Assembly (NCBI GenBank): GCA_903835005.1
Contig: CAILLK010000154.1
Span: 1-64,000 of the forward strand
From: an uncultured Bacteroidota bacterium
Lineage (GTDB): Bacteria; Bacteroidota; Bacteroidia; Chitinophagales; Chitinophagaceae
Direction: 5' to 3'
DNA length: 64,000 bases
Notes under the pieces: generated by a model
Databases searched by the model: none
Told to the model about the DNA's origin: nothing
Seen by the model: the letters and a program-made list of their open reading frames with translations, nothing else
Position numbers and translations under genes: made by a program
Shown here: piece after piece, positions 46,401 to 54,431 of the stretch
Layout of the letters: every line of letters begins with the position of its first letter
Position numbering within the stretch: position 1 is the first letter of the stretch

Positions 46401-47838
46401 ATAAACCGATATTGGCGCCCGCCGATCCGGCACAATAGGCACCACCACCTGTTAGCGCATAGGCAGCAGGTGAGCTGTTTACTGTAACTGTAGCAGTTGC
46501 CGTACATCCGACGCCCAGCGAATAATAAATTGTTGCAATTCCGGTGGTAATACCACCGCTTACTATACCAGATGATGAACCAATTGCAGCTATCAGCGGA
46601 TCGCTGCTGCTCCATGTTCCTCCACCATTCGGATCAGATAGTGCTATTGTACTGCCCGTACAAACGGCAGAAGCACCAGTTATTGCGCTGATGCCGGGAT
46701 TTACTGTTACGGTTTTGCCCGATGTGCAGCCGGCAGTGCTGGTATATTGTATCAGTGCAGTCCCGGGTGCCACGCCGGTAATAATACCTGTCGCAGCACC
46801 TGCTGCTGCCACTGCAGTATTATTGCTGCTCCAGGTGCCTCCGGGTGTTGCGTCACTTAAGGTAATACTGCCTCCGGGGCATAATCCGGTTGCGCCTGAA
46901 ACGGGTGCCGGCAAAGGATTAACTGTTACAGTTTTATTAACCGAACAACCGGTACCCAAAGTATAGGTTACGGTTGCTGTTCCTGCGGTAAATCCTGAAA
47001 GGGTTCCGGACGTTGCGCCAATTGTTGCAACACCTGCCGGGCTGCAACTCCATATACCGCCTGCTACAGCGTTCGAATAAATTCCGGAGGCACCTGTACA
47101 AATGGCAGGAGGCCCTGTGGTAATGCCCGGAGCGGAAAGCACACTAACCGGGAAGGTATTATAACATCCGGTTGTGAGTGTATAGGAGATCATGCCGCTG
47201 CCAATGGAAATTGCGGTAACAATACCTGTTGCCGACCCCACTGAAAGGCTTGCAGTACCCGATGACCAGGTTCCTCCCGGAGTTACCTCGGTCAATAGTG
47301 ATGATGCACCTGAACAAATGTATGTTCCTCCTGTTATCGGGGCTGGCAATGGATTAACGGTAATGGATTGGGCAACCGAGCATCCGTAGCTCAATGAATA
47401 AGATATTGTAGTGCTTCCTGCTGCTACCCCGGTTACCACGCCTGCACTTACCGTTGCTATGGCTGTATTGCTGCTGCTCCAGGATCCTCCGGCTGACGGA
47501 TCTGTCATGGTCATAGTCGATCCTGCACATAATATGCCGGGGCCGGATATAGCCATTGGCAGCGGATTAACTGTAATTACTGCAGTTACATAGCTGCCTG
47601 AGGAATAAGTAATCGTTGCTGTTCCGGCATTCACCCCGGTTACCGACCCAAGCGTATCCACCGTTGCCACTGTAGTGTCACTGCTGCTCCATGTTCCACC
47701 CGGTGTCGCATCTCCCATAGTGGTCGAAACCCCTACACAAACAGTCATAACACCGGTAATTGGCAATACCTGTGCAAATGATGCAGTACACAAGATCATC
47801 AGCAGTAGGGTGGTTACTAAAAATTTAATAGTTTTCAT
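43480..47838 (-). CDS. Giant T9SS surface protein, paralogue of the 1756-aa protein
   Basis: Secreted protein of 1452 aa. The frame is open another 37 codons upstream, but the signal peptide (MKTIKFLVTTLLLMILCTASFAQ) fixes the ATG used here. Six BIG2-like repeats (xGGTWSSSN units) are followed by five repeats of the 88-aa GGG-x-[YF]-C type (one altered to TASSTGYC), an SMSIAPGD Ig domain, another BIG2 unit and CGGDYTLTAAGG. Two domains equal to those of the neighbour come next (GNRISGYISYTG, YIPTYSLSTPYWYNA, GTVPPGPGFISG). It ends in a sorting domain (YPNPASGTENI, INPGIYVLTI, CGKLMIK). The C-terminal ~400 residues are closely similar to the downstream gene, so the pair arose by duplication followed by repeat changes. 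Confidence 0.92.
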   Translation of the reverse strand: MKTIKFLVTTLLLMILCTASFAQVLPITGVMTVCVGVSTTMGDATPGGTWSSSDTTVATVDTLGSVTGVNAGTATITYSSGSYVTAVITVNPLPMAISGPGILCAGSTMTMTDPSAGGSWSSSNTAIATVSAGVVTGVAAGSTTISYSLSYGCSVAQSITVNPLPAPITGGTYICSGASSLLTEVTPGGTWSSGTASLSVGSATGIVTAISIGSGMISYTLTTGCYNTFPVSVLSAPGITTGPPAICTGASGIYSNAVAGGIWSCSPAGVATIGATSGTLSGFTAGTATVTYTLGTGCSVNKTVTVNPLPAPVSGATGLCPGGSITLSDATPGGTWSSNNTAVAAAGAATGIITGVAPGTALIQYTSTAGCTSGKTVTVNPGISAITGASAVCTGSTIALSDPNGGGTWSSSDPLIAAIGSSSGIVSGGITTGIATIYYSLGVGCTATATVTVNSSPAAYALTGGGAYCAGSAGANIGLSGTEAGNEYQLYHSGAPTGTPVPGSGSAISFGPQTSLGAYTVTASNMAGCTKNMTGTATVTMNTLPGTYTVSGGGTFCGGSAGSMIALSGSETGISYQLYNGSLMTGTAFSGTGSTINFGYHNLAGTYGIIATSFATGCTAIMSGSAVITINPQPAPFAVTGGGGYCSGGTGVHVGLAGSESGKEYVLYCNGAPTMFHLYGTGAALDFGLQITTGIYTITAADAVTGCTGNMTGSVSISINPLPEVWTVTASSTGYCSGGSGVHINLSLSGAGIAYQLYRGTTAVGAPLSGSGYALDFGLQTIPGSYTVSAANTVTGCISEMAGIANVNVYPLPAVFHVTGGGSYCGGSTGVHIGTDGSSAGIIYQLYNGGSAAGPGVMGTGTALDFGLLTAAGIYTVNASNPGTACSSDMALSATISVTPPVVPSVSMSIAPGDTVCAGTPVNYAATAINGGSLPAYQWLVNGTVTGGAASTFSYTPADGDIVSVHMTSSAACAVPASTSASTAMHVMTTPAVTGLSALCVGSSTILSDTLAGGIWNSSDPAVAIISTVGGFTGVVTAISAGTVNMTYTTDMGCYSFITVTVDAVLVATATASGAACGGDYTLTAAGGSLISWLPTSGLGCDTCAITTANPAATTIYTVTVSGPGGCSDTASVTVNGNRISGYISYTGAATDTFKVWLIQFNSTDSSILALDSVYTCRNGDIPYYEFDGKAAGNYMVKAKLEGQVTGTSGYIPTYSLSTPYWYNAASVAHVAGTDTLHINMVYGTVPPGPGFISGLISNGAGRGTSATAPSKGMLVYLVDAVSNFVLTSTYTDNSGKYSFSNISLGNYLIYPEDFSFTTIPSSVIMLNSTADSANGVNFRQYNDSRVITPITPEGVKNVAAITANSVILYPNPASGTENIVWGPDANGTATIVLADMTGRVVYTSSEDVAAIRQSNPKQSKSQIDLSGINPGIYVLTIKSENINYCGKLMIK
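45140..46470 (-). repeat. Five tandem coding repeats of ~264 bp
   Basis: Five copies of the same ~88-codon unit as in the neighbouring surface-protein gene. They are more divergent from each other than those ten, and one unit has lost the GGG core (TASSTGYC). Borders are approximate. Confidence 0.75.
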
Positions 47839-48122
47839 ACTCAAATTAAAACGTAAACTGATGTAAAATTTATATAATGTTTTATAAAATTTTACCTGCT
47901 CTATATATAAGGCGTATAATTTGGCCAGAATGTTAGTAAAGCTAAGCATATTTATTTGTTTAATGGTGTTTTGTACTCTTTTTTACTGGTTGATTATAAA
48001 TATTTATATTCGTTCCGTCAGCCTTTCTAAATCTGAAAATCCTGATTTGTTTTATTTTTTTAAATAAATAATTGATTATCAATTGTTTAAATTACCTGTT
48101 TCCTGATTCTGTCAGCGCTAAT

Positions 48123-50681
48123 TTATTCACCCAGTTTTGTTATTAATTTCACCGCTACTTTTTTACCTGTTTCATCATATATAGCCAGTATATAATCTTC
48201 GTTTGCCAGTCCGCCCAGGTCAATCTCATTGGCATTATGCAGGGTTAGCGCTACCCGCCCATCCATGCAAATGAGGCGTAATGTAACTTCCCGGCACCAG
48301 GTTACATGAACTACAGATGATGAAGGGTTTGGGAAAACCTGAATCCCTGCCGGCCCGCACCCCGGAAATTCAATCGAATCGGATATCGAAGCACATCCGA
48401 AAATAGTAGATACCCATACCGAATACGCGCCTACATTGTTTGCAACAAGTGTATCGGCAATTGCCCCGGCTAAAGGCAAACCATTCAGGTACCACTGATA
48501 GCTTGCATAACCGGGTGGTGCTATAAGTGTCCCTTCCGCCCTAAGAATGGTTGGCCTTGCAGGCAGCATATCTGTTTCAAAAGGCAGAACAGCTATTGCT
48601 GTTCCGCAATAATTGGTTACCTGGTATTTAAGCGTATCAGCCCCTGCTTTTAATCCGGTTAAAACACCTCCGCCTGCTACACTGTCGAATGAAGCGCTGG
48701 TAGTATTGCTTAATGACCATGCACCCCCGCCAGGCAAGCCTGCCAGTGTATCAGATGCCCCGATACATATAGATGCAAACCCGCCTGTTATGGACGAAGC
48801 AGGCAGGGCAATAATGGTGATATCAAGGCTGGCACGGGCTGTGCAGAAACTGTCAGTCACGGTATAGTAAAGCGTATCTTTCCCGGGTCGTAAACCATTT
48901 ACAGTGCAGTCTGTAAGTGCCGGAGCTATGGATGCGTCTGTGGTGTTTGCCAGGCTCCAATTGCCCCCTGATACCGTGTCAGTAAATACAACTGAAGAAC
49001 CCATGCACACGTTTGGCCCGCCGGAAATTGCACCGGTAAATGGCAACGGATTCACAGTGACTTCCTTAGTGACGCTGGCATGCCCGCAGGTGTTGGCAAC
49101 GGTATAAATTACGGTATCTGTGCCTGCCATTTCACCGGTTACCACACCACTGATCACTACTGCTTTCAGATTGGTAACAGTCCATTTGCCCCCCGCAGCA
49201 GTATCCGAAAGCAGAATAGATGACCCGGCACAAACCATTGAATCCCCGGTTATTTTACCTGCATTATTGATAAATGGGTCCATGGTTATATAAATAGTTT
49301 CGGTATCAGTTGCTATGCCGTTGGTAACAATTACCCTGATGGTATCCGTACCCACAAATCCGAAATCGGGTGCGTAGTAAGCTCCGGACGCGGCTGGTCG
49401 TATATTTGTTCCGCTGGCAGGTACCGAATCTGCTACATAAGCGGTACCATGATGCGGGGTAAACCCGGGCACTATACTCCAGGTATCCATCAGCCCTATA
49501 GCCTGGTCGCTCGCCCCCAAGGCTGAATCCAGCAGAACCAGCGGGGTATTCTGGCAGTAATTGAGATGCACCGAATGGTTGGCAAAAAACAGTACCATTG
49601 TAATTTTGCGGATACGGTTGTTATAGGTGTCGGTTATATATATGTTGTTCGAAGAGTCTGTAACAACATTGGTAGGATTAAATAGCTCAGCATTTATGCA
49701 CAAGCCACCATCTCCAAAGTAAGCCCCGGGTCCGGTACCAGTAATAGTATTGATAATTCCATTCTTGTTGATTCTTCTGATCCTGTTATTCAGGCAATCA
49801 GTTATTAATATATTTCCTGATCGGTCTATATAAACGCCTGTGGGGTCATTTAATTTACAATTAGAGGCTGGTCCGCCATCACCTGAAAAACCGGCAATTC
49901 CAGTCCCTGCAATTGTTGTAATAATACCTGCGGGAGTAATTTCCCTGACACAATTTGAACCACCGTCACAGAAGAATAGGTTACCCGATGGATCAATTGC
50001 AATGCCGAAAGGCTTGTTTATCAGTGCATTGGTCGCCGGTCCGCCATCACCCGAATAACCTGGAGTGCCAGTTATACCTGCTAATTGACTAATTATGCCA
50101 GAAGCATTAATCTTTCTTATGTTATGTGCGTTTAAATCACATATATAAATATTGCCTGCCGCATCAGTTGTTATTCCCAACGGACTCATCAGATGAGCTG
50201 CAGTTACTGGCCCTCCGTTTCCATCACTTATATTTGCCCTGGTGTTTATCAATGAAGAAATAATTCCAGATGTATTTACTTTTCTGATGTCATTGTTCCC
50301 CTGATCAGTGATATATAGATTTCCGGAAGCATCAAATGCAAGTCCCCAATCTGATGAAAAATGGGCAGCTATTGCTGGTCCGCCGTCTCCTCCGAATCCA
50401 GCTGTGGTAACACCACCGATACCTGCGATTGTCGATATAATTCCTGTAGAACTTATTTTTCTGACACAGTTATTTTCTTCATCTGTGAAGTATATATTTC
50501 CAGATTCATTTATGCATATACTGCATGGCCAGTGTAAGGCAGCCGATGTAGCTGGACCGCCACTGCCTGTATACCCTGTATCATTGATGCCAGCATAGGT
50601 ACTGATAATCTGAGCATAAGCATTGATGATGCTGCCAAAAGCCAAAAATATACTGAACAGGAAGTATAGGGTATATTTCAT
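48123..50681 (-). CDS. T9SS-exported NHL-propeller protein with Ig-like domains
   Basis: Secreted protein of 852 aa with a signal peptide (LFSIFLAFGSIINAYAQ). Residues ~25-365 hold six NHL-type repeats (GDGGPATNALINKPFGIAID, GNLFFCDGGSNCVREI) that form a beta-propeller. A cadherin-like/Big domain follows (QNTPLVLLDSALGASDQ, FVGTDTIRVIV), then three BIG2-like repeats, an Ig-type segment with YQWYLNG, and a C-terminal sorting domain (FPNPSSSVVHV, NEDYILAIYD) whose final strand is KLITKLGE. The architecture is repeated in the 718-aa protein at 60.5-62.7 kb. Its role is likely surface binding. Confidence 0.9.
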   Translation of the reverse strand: MKYTLYFLFSIFLAFGSIINAYAQIISTYAGINDTGYTGSGGPATSAALHWPCSICINESGNIYFTDEENNCVRKISSTGIISTIAGIGGVTTAGFGGDGGPAIAAHFSSDWGLAFDASGNLYITDQGNNDIRKVNTSGIISSLINTRANISDGNGGPVTAAHLMSPLGITTDAAGNIYICDLNAHNIRKINASGIISQLAGITGTPGYSGDGGPATNALINKPFGIAIDPSGNLFFCDGGSNCVREITPAGIITTIAGTGIAGFSGDGGPASNCKLNDPTGVYIDRSGNILITDCLNNRIRRINKNGIINTITGTGPGAYFGDGGLCINAELFNPTNVVTDSSNNIYITDTYNNRIRKITMVLFFANHSVHLNYCQNTPLVLLDSALGASDQAIGLMDTWSIVPGFTPHHGTAYVADSVPASGTNIRPAASGAYYAPDFGFVGTDTIRVIVTNGIATDTETIYITMDPFINNAGKITGDSMVCAGSSILLSDTAAGGKWTVTNLKAVVISGVVTGEMAGTDTVIYTVANTCGHASVTKEVTVNPLPFTGAISGGPNVCMGSSVVFTDTVSGGNWSLANTTDASIAPALTDCTVNGLRPGKDTLYYTVTDSFCTARASLDITIIALPASSITGGFASICIGASDTLAGLPGGGAWSLSNTTSASFDSVAGGGVLTGLKAGADTLKYQVTNYCGTAIAVLPFETDMLPARPTILRAEGTLIAPPGYASYQWYLNGLPLAGAIADTLVANNVGAYSVWVSTIFGCASISDSIEFPGCGPAGIQVFPNPSSSVVHVTWCREVTLRLICMDGRVALTLHNANEIDLGGLANEDYILAIYDETGKKVAVKLITKLGE

Positions 50682-50796
50682 TGCACTATTTTAGGCCATT
50701 TTTCTGACTTTTTTAATTTTAAATTACTGTTCCGATAATAAAAATAATACATTTTATAATTATCAAATCGTATAGTATTTTATTGTTAATAGCAAT

Positions 50797-50822
50797 AACC
50801 CTTCCACGTATTGGGAAGGGTT
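50797..50822 (-). terminator. Terminator-like hairpin
   Basis: Nine-bp stem AACCCTTCC / GGAAGGGTT with an 8-nt loop, 50-75 bp after the stop of the trans-envelope anti-sigma candidate. The T tract that follows on this strand is poor, so its strength is uncertain. Confidence 0.5.
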
Positions 50823-50870
50823 TGTTATAAATTAGGTTGATGGTTTTTTTAGATTACATAAATTGATGGC

Positions 50871-52400
50871 TCATTTTGTCAGCTTATAACCGATAGAAAA
50901 GCGGAAATAAGTAGTAGATAATGCCTGTGTATTATTTCCAGAAGTATTCAATGGTGCTTGCTGAATCAGCGCATCTGCCAACCATCTTTTGTTATAATTA
51001 TAGGTTAAGCCCATGAGATAGCCTGCACTAAACCGCTCAGTTGTCTGAATTGGATATGGCGAACCTTTATATTCCGTGATCGGGCTTCCTTTAATGCTGG
51101 TCTCAAATCCTGCGGGTGGGTTATCCTGTACACCTGATACTGTTACCGAGTTAGAGTTGTTAACCTGGCTGTTATTTGTATTTTCAGAATATAAATTAAC
51201 CTTACTAAATATGATGTTCAGACCGCCAAATACCGAAAGTTTATTAGTAAGCGCATATTTCATCATTACTGGCATTTCAAATTCGAAATAGGAGCCTCCA
51301 TATTTGTAAGATTTGACAATTGATTTATAGTTTGCTGTATAAGTGAATTTAGTAGAGTCTTTGACTTGTGGCAATCCCCCAAAATAGCCAACCGTATCAG
51401 AAATTGGTGTACTGCTTAAGTTGGTTTTAGCATTATCATAATATGCATTAGTGCCCAAGCTCCTGCTACTCACATTTGCATACTTTACGGCAGGCTGCGT
51501 CATAATTGCAACCTTTGATGATATGTTGTACTGCAGGTAAGGAGATACAACATATTTCTTTGATGAGCCTTCTGTGAATCCTTGCTCATAACCTCCTTTT
51601 ACACCTGCTTCAAACCTGCTGAATCCTATCTTTGATCTTTTTGTCCTTTCTGCCGGTTCTTCTCCGTTCTGGTTGTTTACTTTTTTACTTTCTTCTTTTT
51701 TAAACGTGCCAGGTAAGATTTCTTCCTGGCTCGGTTTACCTGATAGGGTTAAACCGGGGCTGGCTGCTGAATTGTTATTAGTTGCTTCTGCTGGTTGATC
51801 ATTATTACCAGGGGTATTGTATACTGTTTCTTCCTTTGGCTTGGTTCCTGTCCAGTTGCTTCTTTCTTCTTGCTTGAAAGGGGACGTTCGGCCCATCATC
51901 CTGGAGGCCAGGTAATGTTTATTATGTTTCCTGCTGCCGGTATTATTTCTGCTACTGCCGGCCGATACTGGCAGCACCTGGCTGCTGTTCGTATTATTGG
52001 CAGGAATGCCACCGGCTTCTTCCTTGCGTATGGTATTTTGTTGTGTTGCACTACCTTGGTCAGAGCTGCCGGCAGGCGTTTCGGTTTGTCCTTCAGGTTT
52101 CAGGCCATTTTCAGTGGCTGTATTCCGCAATGCTACTGGTTGACCGGTTGTGCTGGATATCAGCGGCATTACATTGCTGGTATTTCCGGCCAGTTTTTTG
52201 CCAGCCGATATGCCCATCACCACCAGCAGGGAGATGATGGCAATATGCGGTATAAACCTGTAGTACTGGCTGGGTAGTGCGGGGGTAAGCCCATCCAGCC
52301 GTTGCTCCAGTTCCCCCCATGCTTCGGGAGGCGGAGCCTCTCTGTAATTGCCTAACTTTTCTCTGAAAAAGTCATCAATATGTTTCCGGTAATTAATCAT
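50871..52400 (-). CDS. Putative dual membrane-spanning anti-sigma factor (Dma-like)
   Basis: Protein of 509 aa directly after an ECF sigma gene (10-bp gap). The frame also has a GTG one codon earlier; AAGGA spaced 5 bp from the ATG favours ATG. Residues 1-~47 are a hydrophilic helical segment (HIDDFFREKLGNYREAPPPE) suited to bind a sigma factor. A single membrane helix follows (~48-67, IAIISLLVVMGISAG). Then come ~180 residues of low-complexity linker rich in Asn, Thr, Glu, Gln, Ser and Pro, and a C-terminal ~260-residue outer-membrane beta-barrel (SRFEAGVKGGYEQGF to YFRFSIGYKLTK). This inner-membrane/linker/barrel plan corresponds to the dual membrane-spanning anti-sigma factors described in Bacteroides. 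The signal sensed is unknown, and target genes are not shown. Confidence 0.78.
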   Translation of the reverse strand: MINYRKHIDDFFREKLGNYREAPPPEAWGELEQRLDGLTPALPSQYYRFIPHIAIISLLVVMGISAGKKLAGNTSNVMPLISSTTGQPVALRNTATENGLKPEGQTETPAGSSDQGSATQQNTIRKEEAGGIPANNTNSSQVLPVSAGSSRNNTGSRKHNKHYLASRMMGRTSPFKQEERSNWTGTKPKEETVYNTPGNNDQPAEATNNNSAASPGLTLSGKPSQEEILPGTFKKEESKKVNNQNGEEPAERTKRSKIGFSRFEAGVKGGYEQGFTEGSSKKYVVSPYLQYNISSKVAIMTQPAVKYANVSSRSLGTNAYYDNAKTNLSSTPISDTVGYFGGLPQVKDSTKFTYTANYKSIVKSYKYGGSYFEFEMPVMMKYALTNKLSVFGGLNIIFSKVNLYSENTNNSQVNNSNSVTVSGVQDNPPAGFETSIKGSPITEYKGSPYPIQTTERFSAGYLMGLTYNYNKRWLADALIQQAPLNTSGNNTQALSTTYFRFSIGYKLTK

Positions 52401-52410
52401 CACTTCCTTT

Positions 52411-52986
52411 TTACTTATTAAAGAAACTTAGTTTTTCTTTTAGTCGCCGCCGGGCATCATTAAGGTGCCACCGGCAGTTGTTTTGTTTTATATTCAATAA
52501 ATTGGCAATCTCTTTATGCGAATAATTCTCAAAAACAAACAGGTTAAAAATTTCTTTTTGTGCCGCCGGCAGGGTTTCTATTACTTTAAGTAATTCCTTG
52601 TGCGACAAATTTTCAACCGGTTCACTGTTTATATAAGCATCTTCTTCATGCACTTCTTTATGGTAATTATCTTCTTTTCCGTTCCTTCTGAAATGGTCAT
52701 TAATCGTATTAACCACTATTCTTCTGATCCATCCTTCAAACGCCCCCTGAAATGAATATTGCCCCAGGTCGCGGAAAATCTTGAAAAATGAATCATTCAG
52801 TATCTCCTTGGCCACCTGGTCATTCTGATACACAAACCGCCTTATAATACCATAAACATCAGGCGAATACCTGTCATACAATTTTTTCTGGGCGCTCCTG
52901 GAGTTTGCAACACATTCACTGATCAGAATTTCCAGGTCAGTTTGCGTAACCGAACTTTTTTCTGATACCGGAATTAGCGTGCTCAC
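52411..52986 (-). CDS. ECF-type RNA polymerase sigma factor
   Basis: Sigma-70 family protein of 191 aa with region 2 (LYDRYSPDVYGIIRRFV, AKEILNDSFFKIFRDLGQY, EGWIRRIVVNTINDHFRR) and region 4 (LPAAQKEIFNLFVFENYSHKEIANLLNI then CRWHLNDARRRLKEKL). No ATG precedes region 2; a GTG (MSTLIPVSEKSS) preceded by AAGGA is the best start, and a TTG six codons further upstream is an alternative. It shares an operon with the putative trans-envelope anti-sigma, which probably keeps it inactive until a signal at the outer membrane releases it. Confidence 0.92.
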   Translation of the reverse strand: MSTLIPVSEKSSVTQTDLEILISECVANSRSAQKKLYDRYSPDVYGIIRRFVYQNDQVAKEILNDSFFKIFRDLGQYSFQGAFEGWIRRIVVNTINDHFRRNGKEDNYHKEVHEEDAYINSEPVENLSHKELLKVIETLPAAQKEIFNLFVFENYSHKEIANLLNIKQNNCRWHLNDARRRLKEKLSFFNK

Positions 52987-53287
52987 ATTTAATATCCTTG
53001 ACAATGCGCTGTATAGTTTATGCTATATGGTATTTTATTAGCTTTTCATCTCAATCCAACACTACTCCTGATACTATAGGCGTATAGTTGGCTGTAAATG
53101 TTAGTATCTTAGTGATATTTTTATTTGCTTAATCTTGCTTTGATCAATAATAAGCCGTCCGGAGGATGGGAAAGGTGCAAACTATAAAAGTAATTTTGCT
53201 GCTCCGGTGGGAAATAGGGTGAATTGAAATCTAAGTTAACTAAAACGATCTTATTCCCCAAAAATGATTTTGAAGGATTTAAATGTC

Positions 53288-53316
53288 TTTGTATAAAACT
53301 GTTTTTAATAATTTTG
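53288..53316 (+). promoter_or_regulatory. Full Bacteroidota-type promoter
   Basis: TTTG, 17-bp spacer, TAATTTTG: both elements match the -33/-7 consensus and the spacing is ordinary. It faces right, with an ATG about 57 bp downstream that opens only a 22-codon frame, then an 86-codon frame. The promoter looks far better than anything it drives. Confidence 0.55.
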
Positions 53317-53372
53317 TATTCTAAAGTGGCTTTTACATTACAATTTTAACCAATAATAATAGCTTTAAACAA

Positions 53373-53441
53373 ATGAAATCTCTTTTTATACTGGTGGGCA
53401 TATGGGATCAGCTGATGGAAATGGGCGAAATAAAATCTTAA
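53373..53441 (+). CDS. Possible 22-aa leader or gene remnant
   Basis: Reads MKSLFILVGIWDQLMEMGEIKS. The first nine residues look like a signal-peptide start, as in the exported proteins of this window, but the frame then ends. It is 57 bp after a good promoter. It could be the truncated beginning of a lost gene or a leader peptide, and a chance frame cannot be excluded. Confidence 0.25.
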   Translation: MKSLFILVGIWDQLMEMGEIKS

Positions 53442-53662
53442 TATCATCCCCGGCTAACCAGAATATTGTTACTTCAAATAGACGCAACAATAATTCTAAT
53501 CATGTATCGACTATACAAAGAGTTATCTGTAAACTGAGGGCCTACATTATTTTCAAAGGCATCAATTCTTCTCTAAAAAAAGTTGATTTAACAGAAAAAG
53601 GTATAAATAAACCCAAATCATTAGATCAGTTTCTGAATGAACTACTAAATAATACCAACTGA
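53402..53662 (+). CDS. Small hypothetical protein, doubtful
   Basis: An 86-codon frame starting MGSADGNGRNKILISSPA and ending KSLDQFLNELLNNTN. It overlaps the 22-codon frame in a different phase. It has no signal peptide or recognised motif. The Lys/Asn-rich C-terminal half (GINSSLKKVDLTEKGINKPKS) has protein-like composition. The frame is open ~14 codons further upstream to TAG without another ATG. It may be a gene or a frameshifted remnant. Confidence 0.3.
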   Translation: MGSADGNGRNKILISSPANQNIVTSNRRNNNSNHVSTIQRVICKLRAYIIFKGINSSLKKVDLTEKGINKPKSLDQFLNELLNNTN

Positions 53663-53736
53663 GAATTTCAGCAGAAGGTTAAAAAAACTCAAAAAGAAAT
53701 CAAATATTCTCATTCTCATTGCTTTTTTAAGCAATA

Positions 53737-53915
53737 TCAATCAGGAAGCAGCTTATCAAATAGTAAAGTGCCAATTTCTTTGGCGGATTCATTATCTTCT
53801 GATGTTGATTCTCCAGGTTCTCTTGGAAAGAGAGATATTCCTAAGCAAAAATTGAAATGTACCATCAAGTTGCAGCCTTTATATGTAAAATCTCAGTAAG
53901 TGTTATCAAGATCAT
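53737..53915 (-). pseudogene. Frameshifted small gene remnant
   Basis: Starts ATG with MILITLTEILHI and, after a single-base shift near ACATATAAAGG, continues in another frame as KGCNLMVHFNFCLGI, SLFPREPGESTSEDNESA, KEIGTLLFDKLLPD and stop. The second half is clearly protein-like with balanced composition. The ATG directly follows the stop of the next remnant (TAAAATG), as in a compact operon. Family unrecognised; perhaps an immunity or antitoxin-like protein. About 59 codons in all. Confidence 0.55.
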
Positions 53916-53916
53916 T

Positions 53917-54093
53917 TTATTTCAGAGTAAAGGTTAAATTGAAACTTGTTTTAAGCAAATTTGCTGCTTCTTCAAATTTTTCATATTCACAATCATCGTT
54001 TATAACAATTTCAATCCTACCTTCATGAGCTACAAATTTTGGCTACAAAGGAAATAAGTTATTCGCGCAATTAATTTCTAAATCTGCTATGGA
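53917..54093 (-). pseudogene. Small gene remnant with an in-frame stop
   Basis: One continuous frame reads SIADLEINCANNLFPL, TAG, PKFVAHEGRIEIVINDD, CEYEKFEEAANLLKTSF, NLTFTLK, stop. The TAG (bases 54045-54043) splits what appears to be one coding sequence; Glu GAG to TAG is one possible cause. The 5' end is lost: upstream of Ser is TAA and no start is present. Family unrecognised. It and the following remnant probably formed one operon. Confidence 0.55.
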
Positions 54094-54212
54094 TTAATAT
54101 TAAGGAATTAGTGGCCGCCTGCAAAAAAAAATTAAATGAAGTTGGTTTTTGAAGCGCAAAATATTTTTCATATTATGCAAATACTATCCACACATCCGAA
54201 ATTTCATATTTA

Positions 54213-54431
54213 TCACACCTTCATCACTTCAACTTCGGCAGTATTATTATAAGCCAATTCTACCTGTGCCTGAATTTGGTCGGAAGTTGGGGCATCATAA
54301 TATGCTTCTCCGCAATTATCACAAATCATTGCATCCACATTCTTCACCACCATAAATGCATCCTTTACAAAAGCACTGAAATGGGTTTTGCCAGGTTTGC
54401 ATACTCCGGTTTTACAAATTACACAGATCAT
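54213..54431 (-). CDS. YgiT-type zinc-finger antitoxin-like protein
   Basis: Protein of 72 aa with two CxxC pairs (CVIC and CDNC, with CKPGKT between) that form the zinc-binding domain seen at the N-terminus of MqsA/YgiT antitoxins. The DNA-binding C-terminal domain of MqsA is absent, as is usual when the partner is a DUF4258 protein. Its ATG overlaps the terminal TGA of the upstream DUF4258 frame (ATGA), so the pair forms a toxin-antitoxin-like operon. The frame is intact. Confidence 0.82.
   Translation of the reverse strand: MICVICKTGVCKPGKTHFSAFVKDAFMVVKNVDAMICDNCGEAYYDAPTSDQIQAQVELAYNNTAEVEVMKV

Noticed and set aside
54149-54355. 68-codon plus-strand frame over the YgiT gene
   Set aside because: It is antisense to the intact zinc-finger gene, whose two CxxC motifs show which strand is coding.
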